DNA of 64,000 nucleotides from Halalkalibacter okhensis (GTDB lineage Bacteria > Bacillota > Bacilli > Bacillales > Bacillaceae_D). Each line of letters opens with the position of its first letter. Within the stretch, counting starts at the first letter, position 1. The stretch is taken from assembly GCF_000787375.1 (NCBI RefSeq), contig NZ_JRJU01000015.1, positions 47,282-111,281 on the forward strand. The letters are read 5' to 3'. Made by a program: the position numbers and the translations under genes. Positions 17,704 through 26,757 of this stretch are shown piece by piece. Under the pieces are notes generated by a model. It saw only the letters and a list, made by a program, of their open reading frames with translations. It was not told the DNA's origin and did no database searches.

Positions 17704-19382
17704 ATTCTTAAATCAACTCCTTTGTATAAAGGCACTTTAGTGTAAGTCTGAACAGTTGGATCTCCATCGAAACTCCCTATTTTTTTCCAAGAAACCGTAA
17801 AAAGATGATAATGAAGCTCTGATAGACGTTCTTTCAATGATGGTTCAAGCAATTTTAACAAAGTCAAGGGCTTGTCTTGTTCGTTATATATTGAAATTGT
17901 CACAATCCGATTTTGCACGTGTACATCAACCATTGTTTCTTCCAATCTTTCAAGTGTTAAGTAAAACAAGATTCGGCAGTAAGAAGGATCCAATTGACCA
18001 TTTTCCATCTTTTTCCCTTCCCATTTTATAGTTAGGTCCGTTTGACGAGAGCCTAACGTTAAAGGAATATTCAACAATATTTGATGAAGCGGAGTCGTTT
18101 GTTCTTGAGAATAAAGTTGATTTGCAGTTATTCTCGCTACTACTTCCTTTGCTTGTTCTTTTAAGATTGGGGGGATTTTCTCTTCTTGCAACTGAATCAA
18201 TAAGGCTTTTAGTTTTGATGTATAATTCGAGTCCTTCATATACTCCTCTTGAAAAAGACGCATAAGGTCGTGCTCATATTGATAACCAACCATTGATAAT
18301 ACAGCCTTTAAAATTGATCCTGGGTTTCTTGTGATAGCAACACTATTTTCAATAAGAGTCTGAACCAACCTTTCTTCAGACTTGAGCAAGGACTGGTTTG
18401 GCAGAGAACTCCAGCGTGAATAGATTTCTTCAGCTTCGATCGGCGTTTGAAACAATCGAAATAATTGTTTGAGTTCAGGAAGACCTTCTTTTCCAGCAGG
18501 AACCGATAACTCTCTCATCAACGATTCGAAAAGTAATCTTTTCCCCAAAACACCTTCTTCGCTCTTTATATCGAACGTTGGCCAAAGACTTGTAATAACA
18601 TGTTGATTTCTCGGATGTTGAACAGCTTGTTGAAAATTTGTTAGTACCTCATCTCTTGATATCCCTACTTGAATTAGACCAAGTCGAGTTAATAGTTTTT
18701 CTACCACCTGATTTTCTTCCCTTGCATACATCGTTAATAGCTGAATGATAGGTGACGTTGTTATTTTAACAGGACCTGATTGCAATAGTTGTGTACTTAG
18801 CTCGGTTATCTTTCTTGCCACCTTATTTTCTAAGCCTTGCAATTTTTCAGAGAGTTGAAAGATTAATTCACTAAGAGATTTGGGGATTTTAGTAGATTCT
18901 AATACTCGGAATGTCTCATAAGATATTGGAATACCTTTTTCAAACATTGCGGCAATTGTATCCATACTTTTATGGTCAACCTGTTTGACATGAGAAAGTA
19001 ATTGCACGGCATTTGAAATCATCTCTCGGGTAAACGGAATTTGTTTCTTTGCCATATGTTGCAACAAAAGTTCTATTTCTTTCTTTTGCGGCAAGTTAAG
19101 TTGTTCAAGTATTTGCTCGCTAGATTGTGACTGACTGTTAGCAACTACTTTTAATTGAGGTAATCCTGTTCCATCCTTCACTTCAAACCAATAACGTTGT
19201 CCAACCGTTAATGCAGCTTCAAGACGAGCTGTTAGTTGCATCTTACCTAACGTAAGAGTCGCTATATGATTGGGAAAGATCTTTGTGATTCTGCCTTGAA
19301 ACAGTTGCCCCGTTTTAAAAGTTATAGCTTTAGGCTGCTGAACTTCACCAATTAAATGATTTTGAATGGAAGGCTGAAACAT
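17700..19382 (-). CDS. ylqG: YlqG-like protein with a FliK/hook-length-control-like C-terminal domain
   Basis: A 560-aa protein of uncertain function. The N-terminal 85 residues look like a small beta-barrel (KTGQLFQGRITKIFPNHIATLTLG). A long, Gln- and Leu-rich helical middle follows, and the last ~110 residues (TDLTIKWEGKKM...LERLEETMVDVHVQ...IYNEQDKPLTLL) resemble the C-terminal domain of flagellar hook-length proteins (Flg_hook). It lies where ylqG sits in B. subtilis and is coupled to the FlhB-like gene by ATGA-type overlap. No signal peptide. The FliK analogy is by pattern only. Confidence 0.75.
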   Translation of the reverse strand: MFQPSIQNHLIGEVQQPKAITFKTGQLFQGRITKIFPNHIATLTLGKMQLTARLEAALTVGQRYWFEVKDGTGLPQLKVVANSQSQSSEQILEQLNLPQKKEIELLLQHMAKKQIPFTREMISNAVQLLSHVKQVDHKSMDTIAAMFEKGIPISYETFRVLESTKIPKSLSELIFQLSEKLQGLENKVARKITELSTQLLQSGPVKITTSPIIQLLTMYAREENQVVEKLLTRLGLIQVGISRDEVLTNFQQAVQHPRNQHVITSLWPTFDIKSEEGVLGKRLLFESLMRELSVPAGKEGLPELKQLFRLFQTPIEAEEIYSRWSSLPNQSLLKSEERLVQTLIENSVAITRNPGSILKAVLSMVGYQYEHDLMRLFQEEYMKDSNYTSKLKALLIQLQEEKIPPILKEQAKEVVARITANQLYSQEQTTPLHQILLNIPLTLGSRQTDLTIKWEGKKMENGQLDPSYCRILFYLTLERLEETMVDVHVQNRIVTISIYNEQDKPLTLLKLLEPSLKERLSELHYHLFTVSWKKIGSFDGDPTVQTYTKVPLYKGVDLRI

Positions 19383-19396
19383 TATATACGTTCCTC

Positions 19397-20170
19397 CTAT
19401 GATATTTGAAGTACTTCTGCTATCGGCTTAAAAGATTTACGGTGTTCTTTCGTTATTCCAAATTTTGATATTGCATCTAGGTGCTCCTTTGTTCCGTATC
19501 CCACATGATTACTAAATCCATAGCCAGGAAAATCAAGTGCTATTTCATCCATATAACGATCACGTGTTACTTTAGCTAAAACGGAACTCGCCGCGATGGT
19601 AATACTTTTTTGATCCCCTTTTATTAATGACGTTTGTTGGATCGGTAAATCAAGTTTTATCGCATCAAGTAATAAATGATCCGGTTGACAGTTCAGTTCT
19701 TTTACTGCCCTTGACATAGCTAGTTTGGTAGACTCATAAATATTAATCTCATCAATTTCGGCTGCGTGTACCATCTGTATAGAATAAGCAATGGCTTTAT
19801 CTTTAATAACGTCAAAAAACATTTCTCGTTTTTCTTTCGTTAATTTTTTTGAGTCCGTTAAACCTAATAACTTAAAATCCGGCGGTAAAATGACAGCAGC
19901 AGCTACAACTGGTCCTGCTAATGGGCCGCGTCCCACCTCGTCTAGTCCTGCAATATGTAAAAACCCATCTTTTCGTAAAGCCGATTCATATTCGGTCATT
20001 TTTATATGCATATGTTCCAATGCCGTTTCTTTCTGTTTCATTGTTTCATAGCGTTTTAGTAACTTTTGAACACCTTTGCGCTCATCTTTTTTTAGCAATT
20101 CAACCATTTCATCATCGATTTCATTACTGTGGAATATCTTTTCTTCTAATACTTTTATGGAAACATTCAC
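19397..20170 (-). CDS. rnhB: Ribonuclease HII
   Basis: RNase HII cuts RNA in RNA-DNA hybrids and starts removal of misincorporated ribonucleotides. The 257-aa protein has a ~70-residue N-terminal extension typical of Bacillus RnhB, then GLDEVGRGPLAGPVVAAAV with the catalytic Asp-Glu pair, LTDSKKLT, a third acidic residue in LLLDAIKLD, and the fourth near ASSVLAKVTRDRYMDE. Start is GTG 20170 with AGAGGTGAG upstream. The gene follows rbgA after a terminator-like hairpin. Confidence 0.96.
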   Translation of the reverse strand: MNVSIKVLEEKIFHSNEIDDEMVELLKKDERKGVQKLLKRYETMKQKETALEHMHIKMTEYESALRKDGFLHIAGLDEVGRGPLAGPVVAAAVILPPDFKLLGLTDSKKLTKEKREMFFDVIKDKAIAYSIQMVHAAEIDEINIYESTKLAMSRAVKELNCQPDHLLLDAIKLDLPIQQTSLIKGDQKSITIAASSVLAKVTRDRYMDEIALDFPGYGFSNHVGYGTKEHLDAISKFGITKEHRKSFKPIAEVLQIS

Positions 20171-20259
20171 TGACTCTCACCTCTACTATCTATATCGGGT
20201 CAAATACATTAACCTATACAGGTATATTTAGCTATTTTTCTTACTTTTAGGTAAATGAA

Positions 20260-20298
20260 AAAGCCGATCACAAAGCACATATGGCTTGATCACCGGCT
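20260..20298 (-). terminator. Probable terminator after rbgA
   Basis: AGCCG and CGGCT close a hairpin with an interrupted interior (ATCA/TGAT, AGC/GCT), followed on the minus strand by TTTTTC. It starts three bases after the rbgA stop. The imperfect stem lowers certainty. Confidence 0.6.
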
Positions 20299-20300
20299 CT

Positions 20301-21152
20301 TTAGTATTTCTCTGGTTTTTCCAACGAGATCCTTCCTAACGTACCCGAACGCATCTCACGTAATATAATTTCAGCAGCCTTGTCATAATCTACATAACCA
20401 CCACTTAACAAGCACCCACGTTTTTTTCCTATTTCGTCAAAGAGCGCCAAACCATCATCTGGGACATGATCCAACTTATAACGTTGTTGAACCGATGTCG
20501 GATAATGATCCTTTAAGTAATTCAATATAAATAAAGCAATATCCTGAAAATCTAAAAGTTCATCTTTAATTGCCCCTGTCGCTGCTAAGCGATACCCAAT
20601 GATTTGATCTTCAAATTTCGGCCACAAAATACCTGGTGTATCAAGTAGTTCTAGTTCTTTTCCTACTTTAATCCATTGTTGCTTCTTGGTTACACCAGGA
20701 CGATCCCCCACTTGCGCAGTTCGTTTGGAAGCTAATCGATTAATAAGTGTTGATTTCCCCACATTCGGGATACCTAAAATCATTGCCCGAACAGCTCTAG
20801 GCTTCATCCCTTTGGAGATCATTTTATCGAGGATTGGTTTTGCTAACTGTTTACACGCAGTCGGTATTTTTTCCGTTCCTTTTCCTGTTTGTGCATTAAC
20901 AGCAAGAACCATTGCACCTTTTCCCTCGAAGTGTGCTTTCCACATTTCAGTCACCGACTGGTCTGCTAAGTCAGCCTTATTTAATAAAATTAACCTTGGT
21001 TTGTGTGCAACGATCTCATCAATCATTGGATTACGTGAAGCTAATGGAACTCTTGCATCAAGTAGTTCTATGACTACATCTATAAATTTTAACTTTTCGG
21101 TGACTTCTCTTCTTGCTTTGGCCATATGACCAGGAAACCATTGAATCGTCAC
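20301..21152 (-). CDS. rbgA: RbgA (YlqF) ribosome-assembly GTPase
   Basis: RbgA is a circularly permuted GTPase needed for late 50S assembly. The start [17 protein letters not shown] is diagnostic. G motifs appear in permuted order: LLNKADL (G4, ~residue 58) precedes [14 protein letters not shown] (G1, ~126) and [10 protein letters not shown] (G3). The C-terminal domain follows to residue 283. I start it at GTG 21152, with GGAAGGTG 6 nt upstream, not at the longer open frame. It is 13 nt after the signal peptidase gene. Confidence 0.97.
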   Translation of the reverse strand: MTIQWFPGHMAKARREVTEKLKFIDVVIELLDARVPLASRNPMIDEIVAHKPRLILLNKADLADQSVTEMWKAHFEGKGAMVLAVNAQTGKGTEKIPTACKQLAKPILDKMISKGMKPRAVRAMILGIPNVGKSTLINRLASKRTAQVGDRPGVTKKQQWIKVGKELELLDTPGILWPKFEDQIIGYRLAATGAIKDELLDFQDIALFILNYLKDHYPTSVQQRYKLDHVPDDGLALFDEIGKKRGCLLSGGYVDYDKAAEIILREMRSGTLGRISLEKPEKY

Positions 21153-21165
21153 AACTTTCACCTTC

Positions 21166-21699
21166 CTATTTTGCAATGCGAATATTAGAAACAGGCCAGA
21201 ACACTACATTAGCTTTCCCAATTACCTCATCAATATGAATCGTTCCAATATCGCGGCTGTCTTTACTTCGACCCCGGTTATCACCGAGTACGAATAGTTC
21301 GTCCTCAGGTACCGTAATCGGTTGGAAATCCCTTGTAACACGTTCTCCATTTGATATTAGCTTCATTTCCTCTAGATGAGGCTCATCGATAGATTCTCCA
21401 TTTACATAGAGGATATCATTCCTATACTCAATTACATCTCCTGGTAAGCCTATCACACGTTTTATATAGTCTTTTCCAGCAGGTGCATGGAAGACGATAA
21501 TATCAAAACGTTCTGGAGAACCAAAAGAGTAACTTATTTTATTGACAATCATTCGATCATTATGTTCAAGAGTTGGCATCATGGATTCTCCGTCAACGAT
21601 AACTGGAGCAAATAAAAAATGGCGAATAACAAATGCAAGGACAAGTGCTATAACGACCGCTTTCAGCCACTCCCATGATTCTTTCTTCTCCTTACTCAT
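21166..21699 (-). CDS. lepB: Type I signal peptidase (Sip/LepB)
   Basis: It removes signal peptides from exported proteins. The 177-aa protein has one N-terminal transmembrane helix (about residues 12-33), the catalytic serine in DGESMMPTL, the catalytic lysine in [12 protein letters not shown], and the conserved [16 protein letters not shown] box. It belongs to the short single-pass Sip type of Bacillus. In B. subtilis no signal peptidase gene stands between rplS and rbgA, so this arrangement is a difference from that model. Confidence 0.97.
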   Translation of the reverse strand: MSKEKKESWEWLKAVVIALVLAFVIRHFLFAPVIVDGESMMPTLEHNDRMIVNKISYSFGSPERFDIIVFHAPAGKDYIKRVIGLPGDVIEYRNDILYVNGESIDEPHLEEMKLISNGERVTRDFQPITVPEDELFVLGDNRGRSKDSRDIGTIHIDEVIGKANVVFWPVSNIRIAK

Positions 21700-21830
21700 G
21701 CTAACGCCCCCATATGTAACAAATCACAATCATAAGCATTAGTTTACCACATCTACGATTAGATGTCGTTTTATCCACTTATTTAATTAGAGTGAATAAG
21801 AATTGTAAAGAAACAAAAGCTGTTTCATTT

Positions 21831-21860
21831 AAAAAAGAGCTTAGTCTCCTAAGCTCTTTT
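21831..21860 (-). terminator. Rho-independent terminator after rplS
   Basis: A perfect 12-bp stem AAAAGAGCTTAG/CTAAGCTCTTTT (21833-21844, 21849-21860) with a 4-nt loop, continuing into TTTTTTAAATG on the minus strand. It lies 9 nt after the rplS stop. Confidence 0.92.
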
Positions 21861-21869
21861 CCACGCTCT

Positions 21870-22214
21870 TTATCGAATTTCTTTAATACGAGCTTTTTTA
21901 CCACGTAGGCTACGTAGGTAGTAAAGTTTAGCACGACGTACTTTACCGCGACGCTTCACTTCGATCTTAGCGATCTTAGGTGAATGTAATGGGAATGTAC
22001 GCTCAACTCCTACACCGTACGAAATCTTACGCGCTGTGAAAGTTTCGCTGATACCAGTACCGCGACGCTTAATAACAACGCCTTCGAATAACTGAATACG
22101 CTCACGAGTTCCCTCAACAACTTTAACGTGGATAACTAAAGTGTCACCAGGACGAAACGCTGGAAGATCACTACGTAGTTGCTCACTAGTAATTTCACGG
22201 ATAATGTTGTTCAT
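21870..22214 (-). CDS. rplS: 50S ribosomal protein L19
   Basis: L19 sits at the 30S-50S interface. The 114-aa product begins [20 protein letters not shown] and contains [38 protein letters not shown] in two stretches and [14 protein letters not shown]. Start ATG 22214 is preceded by AAGGAGTGG; the 19 extra open codons upstream cover a leader RNA and are not translated in my reading. It has its own promoter and leader downstream of trmD. Confidence 0.98.
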   Translation of the reverse strand: MNNIIREITSEQLRSDLPAFRPGDTLVIHVKVVEGTRERIQLFEGVVIKRRGTGISETFTARKISYGVGVERTFPLHSPKIAKIEVKRRGKVRRAKLYYLRSLRGKKARIKEIR

Positions 22215-22293
22215 ATTATTCCACTCCTTCCATACAGATGCTCTTGAAAGCTTAATACTACAGCGGAACATCGTAATAACAGGCCTTAAGCCA
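22215..22293 (-). ncRNA. Candidate L19 ribosomal leader RNA
   Basis: The 5' UTR of rplS contains GATGTTCCGCTGTA (plus-strand 22258-22271 region) and CAAGAGCATC (22231-22241 region), which can pair GATG with CATC around a loop, followed by the RBS AAGGAGTGG. This resembles the Rfam L19 leader (known in Firmicutes upstream of rplS), thought to mediate autoregulation. I recognise it by position and these blocks only; no covariance model was run. Confidence 0.55.
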
Positions 22294-22301
22294 CAAGATC
22301 T

Positions 22302-22330
22302 ATATTACCATATATAATCTCTATTCACAA
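22302..22330 (-). promoter_or_regulatory. Promoter for rplS and its leader
   Basis: TTGTGA (22325-22330) and TAATAT (22302-22307) on the minus strand are exactly 17 nt apart, in the short gap after trmD. Each matches 4 of 6 consensus bases. Transcription would begin near 22295, giving a leader of about 80 nt. Confidence 0.55.
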
Positions 22331-22337
22331 GTGCTTT

Positions 22338-23072
22338 TTACTGTTTTCTAGTAAATTCATCTATCCACTTTTGTTCTTTCTCGCTTAAGTTTTTCCTTTC
22401 TAATAGATCAGGTCGTCTCTCCCATGTTCTTTTAAGAGACTCACGAGAACGCCACTCCTCAATATTCTTGTGATGCCCCGATAATAAGATATCAGGAACT
22501 CTCATTCCACGATATTCAGCAGGTCTAGTATAATGAGGATGCTCCAATAAACCTGTAGAAAATGAATCTGTTACCGCCGATTCCTCATTTCCAAGAACGC
22601 CCGGTAATAACCTTGTTACACTATCAGCAATTACCATTGCCCCGAGTTCTCCTCCAGTTAATACATAATCTCCAATAGACACTTCATCAGTGACTAGATA
22701 TTCCCTTACTCGTTCATCATAGCCTTCATAGTGCCCACAAAGAAGTATAAGGTGTTCCTCCTTGCTAAATTCTTCTGCCTTCTTTTGAGAATAACGTTCT
22801 CCCTGAGGGCATAGCATCACAACTCGAGGTCTCTTTTGCCCTTCTTTTACTAAATCATCGACAGCATCAAAAAAAGGCTGGGCACGTAAGACCATTCCTG
22901 CTCCGCCACCATAAGGGTAATCATCGACTTTTCGATGCTTATTATTAGCATAGTCTCTAAAATCAACCACTTGATACGTAACAAGACCTGACTGCTGTGC
23001 ATGCTTTAATATGGAGGAACCAAAGACATGTGTAAACATTTCTGGGAAAAGTGATAAAACATCTATTCTCAT
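22338..23072 (-). CDS. trmD: tRNA (guanine-37-N1)-methyltransferase
   Basis: TrmD methylates G37 of tRNAs and prevents frameshifting. The 244-aa product begins [13 protein letters not shown] and has the trefoil-knot SAM site ([30 protein letters not shown]), [13 protein letters not shown] and the C-terminal [11 protein letters not shown]. Its start overlaps the end of rimM by 4 nt. Part of the rpsP-khpA-ylqD-rimM-trmD-rplS gene group. Confidence 0.98.
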   Translation of the reverse strand: MRIDVLSLFPEMFTHVFGSSILKHAQQSGLVTYQVVDFRDYANNKHRKVDDYPYGGGAGMVLRAQPFFDAVDDLVKEGQKRPRVVMLCPQGERYSQKKAEEFSKEEHLILLCGHYEGYDERVREYLVTDEVSIGDYVLTGGELGAMVIADSVTRLLPGVLGNEESAVTDSFSTGLLEHPHYTRPAEYRGMRVPDILLSGHHKNIEEWRSRESLKRTWERRPDLLERKNLSEKEQKWIDEFTRKQ

Positions 23073-23587
23073 TCTAGTAACCCTTCTAAGACATGAACCT
23101 GGATCATTTTATTCTCTACATCTATAACTTTAACAACATCTTCAATATATGGAAGCAATACGTCTTTCCCTCCACCTAAGCGTTGTATTACCCAAACGTC
23201 ATTTGCACCAGTTGCAAAAATTTCTTTTACTTTGCCAAGCTCATCCCCGGATTCTGTAACAACCGTACATCCAATAATTTCGTGATAGTAAAACTCATTT
23301 TCTTCTAGTTCTTCTAAATATTCTTCTGACACATAAAGTGTTGACCCCTTGTAACGTTCTACATCATTAATAGAATGGTACCCTTCAAACTGAAGCAGAT
23401 CAAAATTTTTATGTGGACGATGATGTCTGACAACAACCACTTCCTGATTGCCACTTTCATCTTTAATCATTAACTCGGTTCCGACTGTGTATCGCTCCTC
23501 TACAAAGTCAGTTGACGAAATAACACGCACTTCTCCTCTTACACCATGTGTATTGACAATTTTTCCAACTTTAAACCATTCAGCCAT
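23069..23587 (-). CDS. rimM: RimM 16S rRNA-processing protein
   Basis: RimM binds S19 and helps mature the 30S head. The 172-aa protein shows [18 protein letters not shown] at the N-terminus and a PRC-barrel C-terminal domain ([10 protein letters not shown]...GKVKEI...ANDVWVI...[13 protein letters not shown]). I begin at ATG 23587 (MAEWFKVG), with AGGTAGG 7 nt upstream; the open frame extends 16 codons into ylqD. It overlaps ylqD by 8 nt and trmD by 4 nt, so translation is coupled. Confidence 0.96.
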   Translation of the reverse strand: MAEWFKVGKIVNTHGVRGEVRVISSTDFVEERYTVGTELMIKDESGNQEVVVVRHHRPHKNFDLLQFEGYHSINDVERYKGSTLYVSEEYLEELEENEFYYHEIIGCTVVTESGDELGKVKEIFATGANDVWVIQRLGGGKDVLLPYIEDVVKVIDVENKMIQVHVLEGLLE

Positions 23588-23993
23588 CGCCATTCCTACC
23601 TTCTCGAATTTCTTGGATAATGCCATCTTTAACAATAACCTCCGGGGCTTGTTCCCAATTGGGCCAAGGATCTCCCACTTTTATTTCAATAATTCCCTCT
23701 TTTGTTCCATCAGGAATTTCTACTCCAAGTATTAATTTATCCAATTGCTCTATTTTAAAAGTTATCGTCTTAACCAATTCTTCTCGCTTCTTTATTTCTC
23801 TCATATATCGTGTACGTATTTCTTCTTGTTCATTCTTGTTCATTGTTTCTCTTATTGCTTTATGTAAAAGAAATTTCATCTGTTCAATTTCTCGATTGCA
23901 TTGTCTTAATTCTTCCTCAAATTGATTTAGCATTGACCTCTTCTTCGTTTCAGTTAACACTTGTTTGATCTGAACTTTACGCAGTAGTTTCAT
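23580..23993 (-). CDS. ylqD: YlqD family protein, coiled coil
   Basis: The 137-aa protein begins [18 protein letters not shown], then has a long charged coiled coil (about residues 20-90), and ends in a small domain with [12 protein letters not shown] and [14 protein letters not shown]. This is the pattern of YlqD, a Bacillus protein of unknown function located between khpA and rimM. AGGGGGGGC precedes the ATG. Longer upstream reading (31 codons) lacks a ribosome binding site. Confidence 0.88.
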   Translation of the reverse strand: MKLLRKVQIKQVLTETKKRSMLNQFEEELRQCNREIEQMKFLLHKAIRETMNKNEQEEIRTRYMREIKKREELVKTITFKIEQLDKLILGVEIPDGTKEGIIEIKVGDPWPNWEQAPEVIVKDGIIQEIREGRNGDG

Positions 23994-24084
23994 ATAGCCC
24001 CCCCTGAAATAATGGATGATATTGCAGGTGACAAAAAGAAATCTCATAATATTCTTTTGAATAATGAAGCATTCTCTATAATAC

Positions 24085-24114
24085 AAAAAGGGAGAGGTTA
24101 TCCCTCACCCTTTC
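24085..24114 (-). terminator. Terminator after khpA
   Basis: AAAGGG-T-GAGG and CCTC-T-CCCTTT pair around a 5-nt loop with one T-T mismatch (plus-strand 24087-24113), followed on the minus strand by TTTTTGTA. It begins about 12 nt after the khpA stop and isolates khpA from ylqD. Confidence 0.75.
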
Positions 24115-24124
24115 ACTTGCGTTA

Positions 24125-24349
24125 CTAATCCACGATGTCTAATCGTATCCGTTGCGATGGGGCTGCGGCATATACTACCGAACGAATCGCTTTAACGGTT
24201 CGACCTTGCTTTCCAATGACTTTCCCCATATCGTCCGGATGAACAGTTAATCGTAAGTTAAGGGTTTGCCCCTCTTCTACTTCTTCAACTTGAACAAAAT
24301 CAGGCTGGTCAACAAGTGCTCTTACCATGTGTTCAACTAACGCTTTCAT
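24125..24349 (-). CDS. khpA: KhpA KH-domain RNA-binding protein (YlqC)
   Basis: The 74-aa protein is a single KH domain: the GxxG loop is in DDMGKVIGKQGRTVKAIRSV. KhpA homologues pair with KhpB/Jag and bind RNA in Gram-positives, affecting cell division and elongation. It sits after rpsP, the usual place, and is flanked on both sides by terminator hairpins, so it may be expressed by readthrough or by its own unrecognised promoter. Confidence 0.96.
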   Translation of the reverse strand: MKALVEHMVRALVDQPDFVQVEEVEEGQTLNLRLTVHPDDMGKVIGKQGRTVKAIRSVVYAAAPSQRIRLDIVD

Positions 24350-24444
24350 CTGATTCTCCTTTTAATATGTCATCAAAAAGGGAGAGGCAATGGCTCTACT
24401 CACTAAACGTTTACTTAAAACTAAGTAGTAGTTTACCATCTTAA

Positions 24445-24483
24445 AATAAGAACCCAAAAGTGAGTTACTTTTGGGTTCTTATT
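24445..24483 (-). terminator. Rho-independent terminator after rpsP
   Basis: A perfect 17-bp stem AATAAGAACCCAAAAGT with its complement (24467-24483) and a 5-nt loop, followed by TTTTAAG on the minus strand. It lies 4 nt after the rpsP stop. Confidence 0.9.
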
Positions 24484-24486
24484 CTA

Positions 24487-24759
24487 TTACTTCTGGTTCT
24501 TTGCGTTGTGTAACTTTTCCATTAATCCTTCTTTAGAGAAAAGGTTACGAACTGTATCAGAAGGCTTTGCACCTTTTAACATCCAGTCAAGTGCTTTCTC
24601 TTCAGCAATGTCAACCTTAGCTGGTTGAGTTAATGGGTTGTACGTTCCGATCTCTTCGATGAAACGACCATCACGCGGTGCGCGAGAATCTGCTACTACT
24701 ACACGATAAAATGGGGCCTTCTTAGAACCCATACGCTTTAAACGAATTTTTACTGCCAT
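24487..24759 (-). CDS. rpsP: 30S ribosomal protein S16
   Basis: The 90-aa product begins [19 protein letters not shown] and contains [22 protein letters not shown], shown here in overlapping family blocks [12 protein letters not shown] and [10 protein letters not shown], then [15 protein letters not shown]. The ATG at 24759 has GGAGGTG upstream; an upstream in-frame extension of 10 codons covers that RBS and is not used. It has its own promoter downstream of ffh. Confidence 0.98.
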   Translation of the reverse strand: MAVKIRLKRMGSKKAPFYRVVVADSRAPRDGRFIEEIGTYNPLTQPAKVDIAEEKALDWMLKGAKPSDTVRNLFSKEGLMEKLHNAKNQK

Positions 24760-24797
24760 TCGTGGGACACCTCCAAAAATATTCAACACAATAGTTT

Positions 24798-24826
24798 ATA
24801 ATATCATCAATTTTTCTAGCTTTCAA
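24798..24826 (-). promoter_or_regulatory. SigA promoter for rpsP
   Basis: TTGAAA (24821-24826) and TATTAT (24798-24803) on the minus strand, 17 nt apart, each 5 of 6 to consensus. They lie in the 88-bp gap between ffh and rpsP. Confidence 0.75.
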
Positions 24827-24847
24827 CTAAAAAAATGGATTTCCAAG

Positions 24848-26203
24848 TTAAAATGGAAGTTTAAAACCTCCAAGACCTTTCCCTCTCTTCTTACCTTTTC
24901 CAGAGGTCATACCGGTCATTTGCTTCATCATTTTCTTCATATCCTCAAATTGCTTCAATAGTCGGTTAACATCTTGAATCGTTGTCCCGCTTCCTTTAGC
25001 AATTCGACGACGTCTGCTTGCATTCATAATACTTGGGTCTTGTTTTTCTTTTTTAGTCATTGAACGAACAATCGCTTCGACTTTTCCAATTTGCTTGTCG
25101 TCAACCTTTAAATCTTTCATGCCTTTTTTATTCATTCCAGGCATCATATTAAGTAACTCATCAAGCGGACCCATATTACGAACTTGATCTAACTGCTCTA
25201 GAAAATCGTCAAATGAGAAATCCATTGTCCGCATTTTCTTTTCAAGCTCGCGTGCTTTTTCTTCATCGACACTTGTTTGTGCCTTTTCAATTAACGAAAG
25301 TACATCACCCATCCCAAGAATCCTTGACGCCATGCGATCTGGATGGAATGGTTCGAGTTGGTCGATTTTCTCTCCCATCCCCGCGAACTTAATTGGTGTA
25401 TTCGTTACTGCTTTAACTGAGATGGCAGCACCACCACGAGTATCACCATCGAGTTTCGTTAGAACAACACCCGTTACATCAAGCTGTTCATTGAAGCTTT
25501 CTGCAACATTTACAGCATCTTGTCCTGTCATTGCATCAACAACAAGTAAAATCTCATCAGGTTTAGCTATTTCTTTTACTTGCTTTAACTCATCCATTAG
25601 AGTTTCATCGATATGCAAACGACCCGCTGTATCAATTAAAACATAATCATGATGATCTTCCTTTGCCTTTTCAATTGCTTGCTTTGCAATCTCGACCGGA
25701 CTTACTTGATCACCAAGTGAGAAGACAGGCATATTTAATTGCTTTCCTAACGTCTCTAACTGCTTGATTGCAGCAGGTCGATAGATATCAGCAGCAACGA
25801 GCATTGGCTGTCTATTATGCTTCTTACGTAAGTGATTAGCAAGCTTAGCAGTAGTTGTTGTCTTACCAGCACCTTGAAGACCGACCATCATAACGACTGT
25901 TGGTGACTTCGGTGCAACAGCAATCTTGCTTTGTTCTCCTCCCATTAATGCTGTTAACTCTTCATTAACAACTTTAATGACTTGTTGTCCTGGCGTTAAG
26001 CTTTTCATCACTTCTTGCCCGAGTGCTTTTTCTTTGACACTCGCAATGAATTGTTTGACAACTTTAAAGTTAACATCCGCTTCAAGCAAAGCTAGCCGAA
26101 CTTCACGCATCATTTCTTTTACGTCCGTTTCGCTTACTTTCCCTTTTCCGCGGATTTTGGTTAACGTCCCTTGCAGTCGTTCCGCTAAACCTTCAAATGC
26201 CAT
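24848..26203 (-). CDS. ffh: Ffh, signal recognition particle GTPase
   Basis: Ffh (SRP54) with 6S-like scRNA targets nascent membrane proteins to FtsY. The 451-aa product has the N domain, G domain with GLQGAGKTTTTAKLA, DIYRPAAIKQL, LIDTAGRLH and TKLDGDTRGGAA, and the methionine-rich M domain (from about residue 310: MMPGMNKKGMKDL, SRRRRIAKGSG, KKMMKQMTGMTSGKGKKRG). It follows ylxM by 11 nt, the usual pairing. Confidence 0.98.
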   Translation of the reverse strand: MAFEGLAERLQGTLTKIRGKGKVSETDVKEMMREVRLALLEADVNFKVVKQFIASVKEKALGQEVMKSLTPGQQVIKVVNEELTALMGGEQSKIAVAPKSPTVVMMVGLQGAGKTTTTAKLANHLRKKHNRQPMLVAADIYRPAAIKQLETLGKQLNMPVFSLGDQVSPVEIAKQAIEKAKEDHHDYVLIDTAGRLHIDETLMDELKQVKEIAKPDEILLVVDAMTGQDAVNVAESFNEQLDVTGVVLTKLDGDTRGGAAISVKAVTNTPIKFAGMGEKIDQLEPFHPDRMASRILGMGDVLSLIEKAQTSVDEEKARELEKKMRTMDFSFDDFLEQLDQVRNMGPLDELLNMMPGMNKKGMKDLKVDDKQIGKVEAIVRSMTKKEKQDPSIMNASRRRRIAKGSGTTIQDVNRLLKQFEDMKKMMKQMTGMTSGKGKKRGKGLGGFKLPF

Positions 26204-26214
26204 GTTGTCGCCTC

Positions 26215-26544
26215 CTAGTCTAATTTCTCAAGAGAGTCAAGCAGTGACATGATCTCTTCAGGAGTCGCGTTTTTCTCAACTGCTGATTTCATTTGAGTTA
26301 AGAGCTCCGTACGCTTCTCGAATTTCGATAAAAGCATCAACTTCTTTTCGTAATCTTCTAACATTGCTTCTGTGCGCTTAATGTTATCATATACGGCTTG
26401 GCGGCTAACTTCAAATTCCTCAGCAATCTCACCTAACGAGAAATCATCAAGATAATACAATGACATATATTTTCGTTGTTTCTGTGTTAGCAATGACTGG
26501 TAGAAGTCAAAAAGATAATTCATTCTAAACGTCTTATCTAACAC
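26215..26544 (-). CDS. ylxM: YlxM/p13-like helix-turn-helix SRP-associated protein
   Basis: The 109-aa protein has a sigma-factor-like helix-turn-helix ([25 protein letters not shown]) preceded by [24 protein letters not shown] in family style. YlxM homologues lie upstream of ffh and, in streptococci, bind Ffh and modulate its GTPase. Start is GTG 26544 with AAGGAGTTGG upstream. It has a strong promoter and forms an operon with ffh. Confidence 0.93.
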   Translation of the reverse strand: MLDKTFRMNYLFDFYQSLLTQKQRKYMSLYYLDDFSLGEIAEEFEVSRQAVYDNIKRTEAMLEDYEKKLMLLSKFEKRTELLTQMKSAVEKNATPEEIMSLLDSLEKLD

Positions 26545-26586
26545 ACAACCAACTCCTTGTTAAGTGATTTCCCTTTACGAGATATC

Positions 26587-26615
26587 ATGTTACAACATCT
26601 AGGTTTACGTGTCAA
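26587..26615 (-). promoter_or_regulatory. SigA promoter for ylxM-ffh
   Basis: A perfect TTGACA (26610-26615) is followed after 17 nt by TAACAT (26587-26592) on the minus strand, about 40 nt before the ylxM start. Confidence 0.75.
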
Positions 26616-26711
26616 GTTTTTTTCTTAACATTACATTCCAATAACAAAAGCTTCTATAAGCCGTAGCCCCAGTTCCCTAAAAAAATCATAGATCATTTTA
26701 TGTTATAAAAC

Positions 26712-26741
26712 GAGAAACCGCACTTATCATTGTACGGTCTC
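26712..26741 (-). terminator. Probable terminator after ftsY
   Basis: GAGA-CCG-TAC pairs with GTG-CGG-TT-TCTC (a two-base bulge, 8-nt loop), followed on the minus strand by GTTTTATAAC. It lies about 17 nt after the ftsY stop. Confidence 0.6.
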
Positions 26742-26757
26742 AAGCATATCTAGCTGG

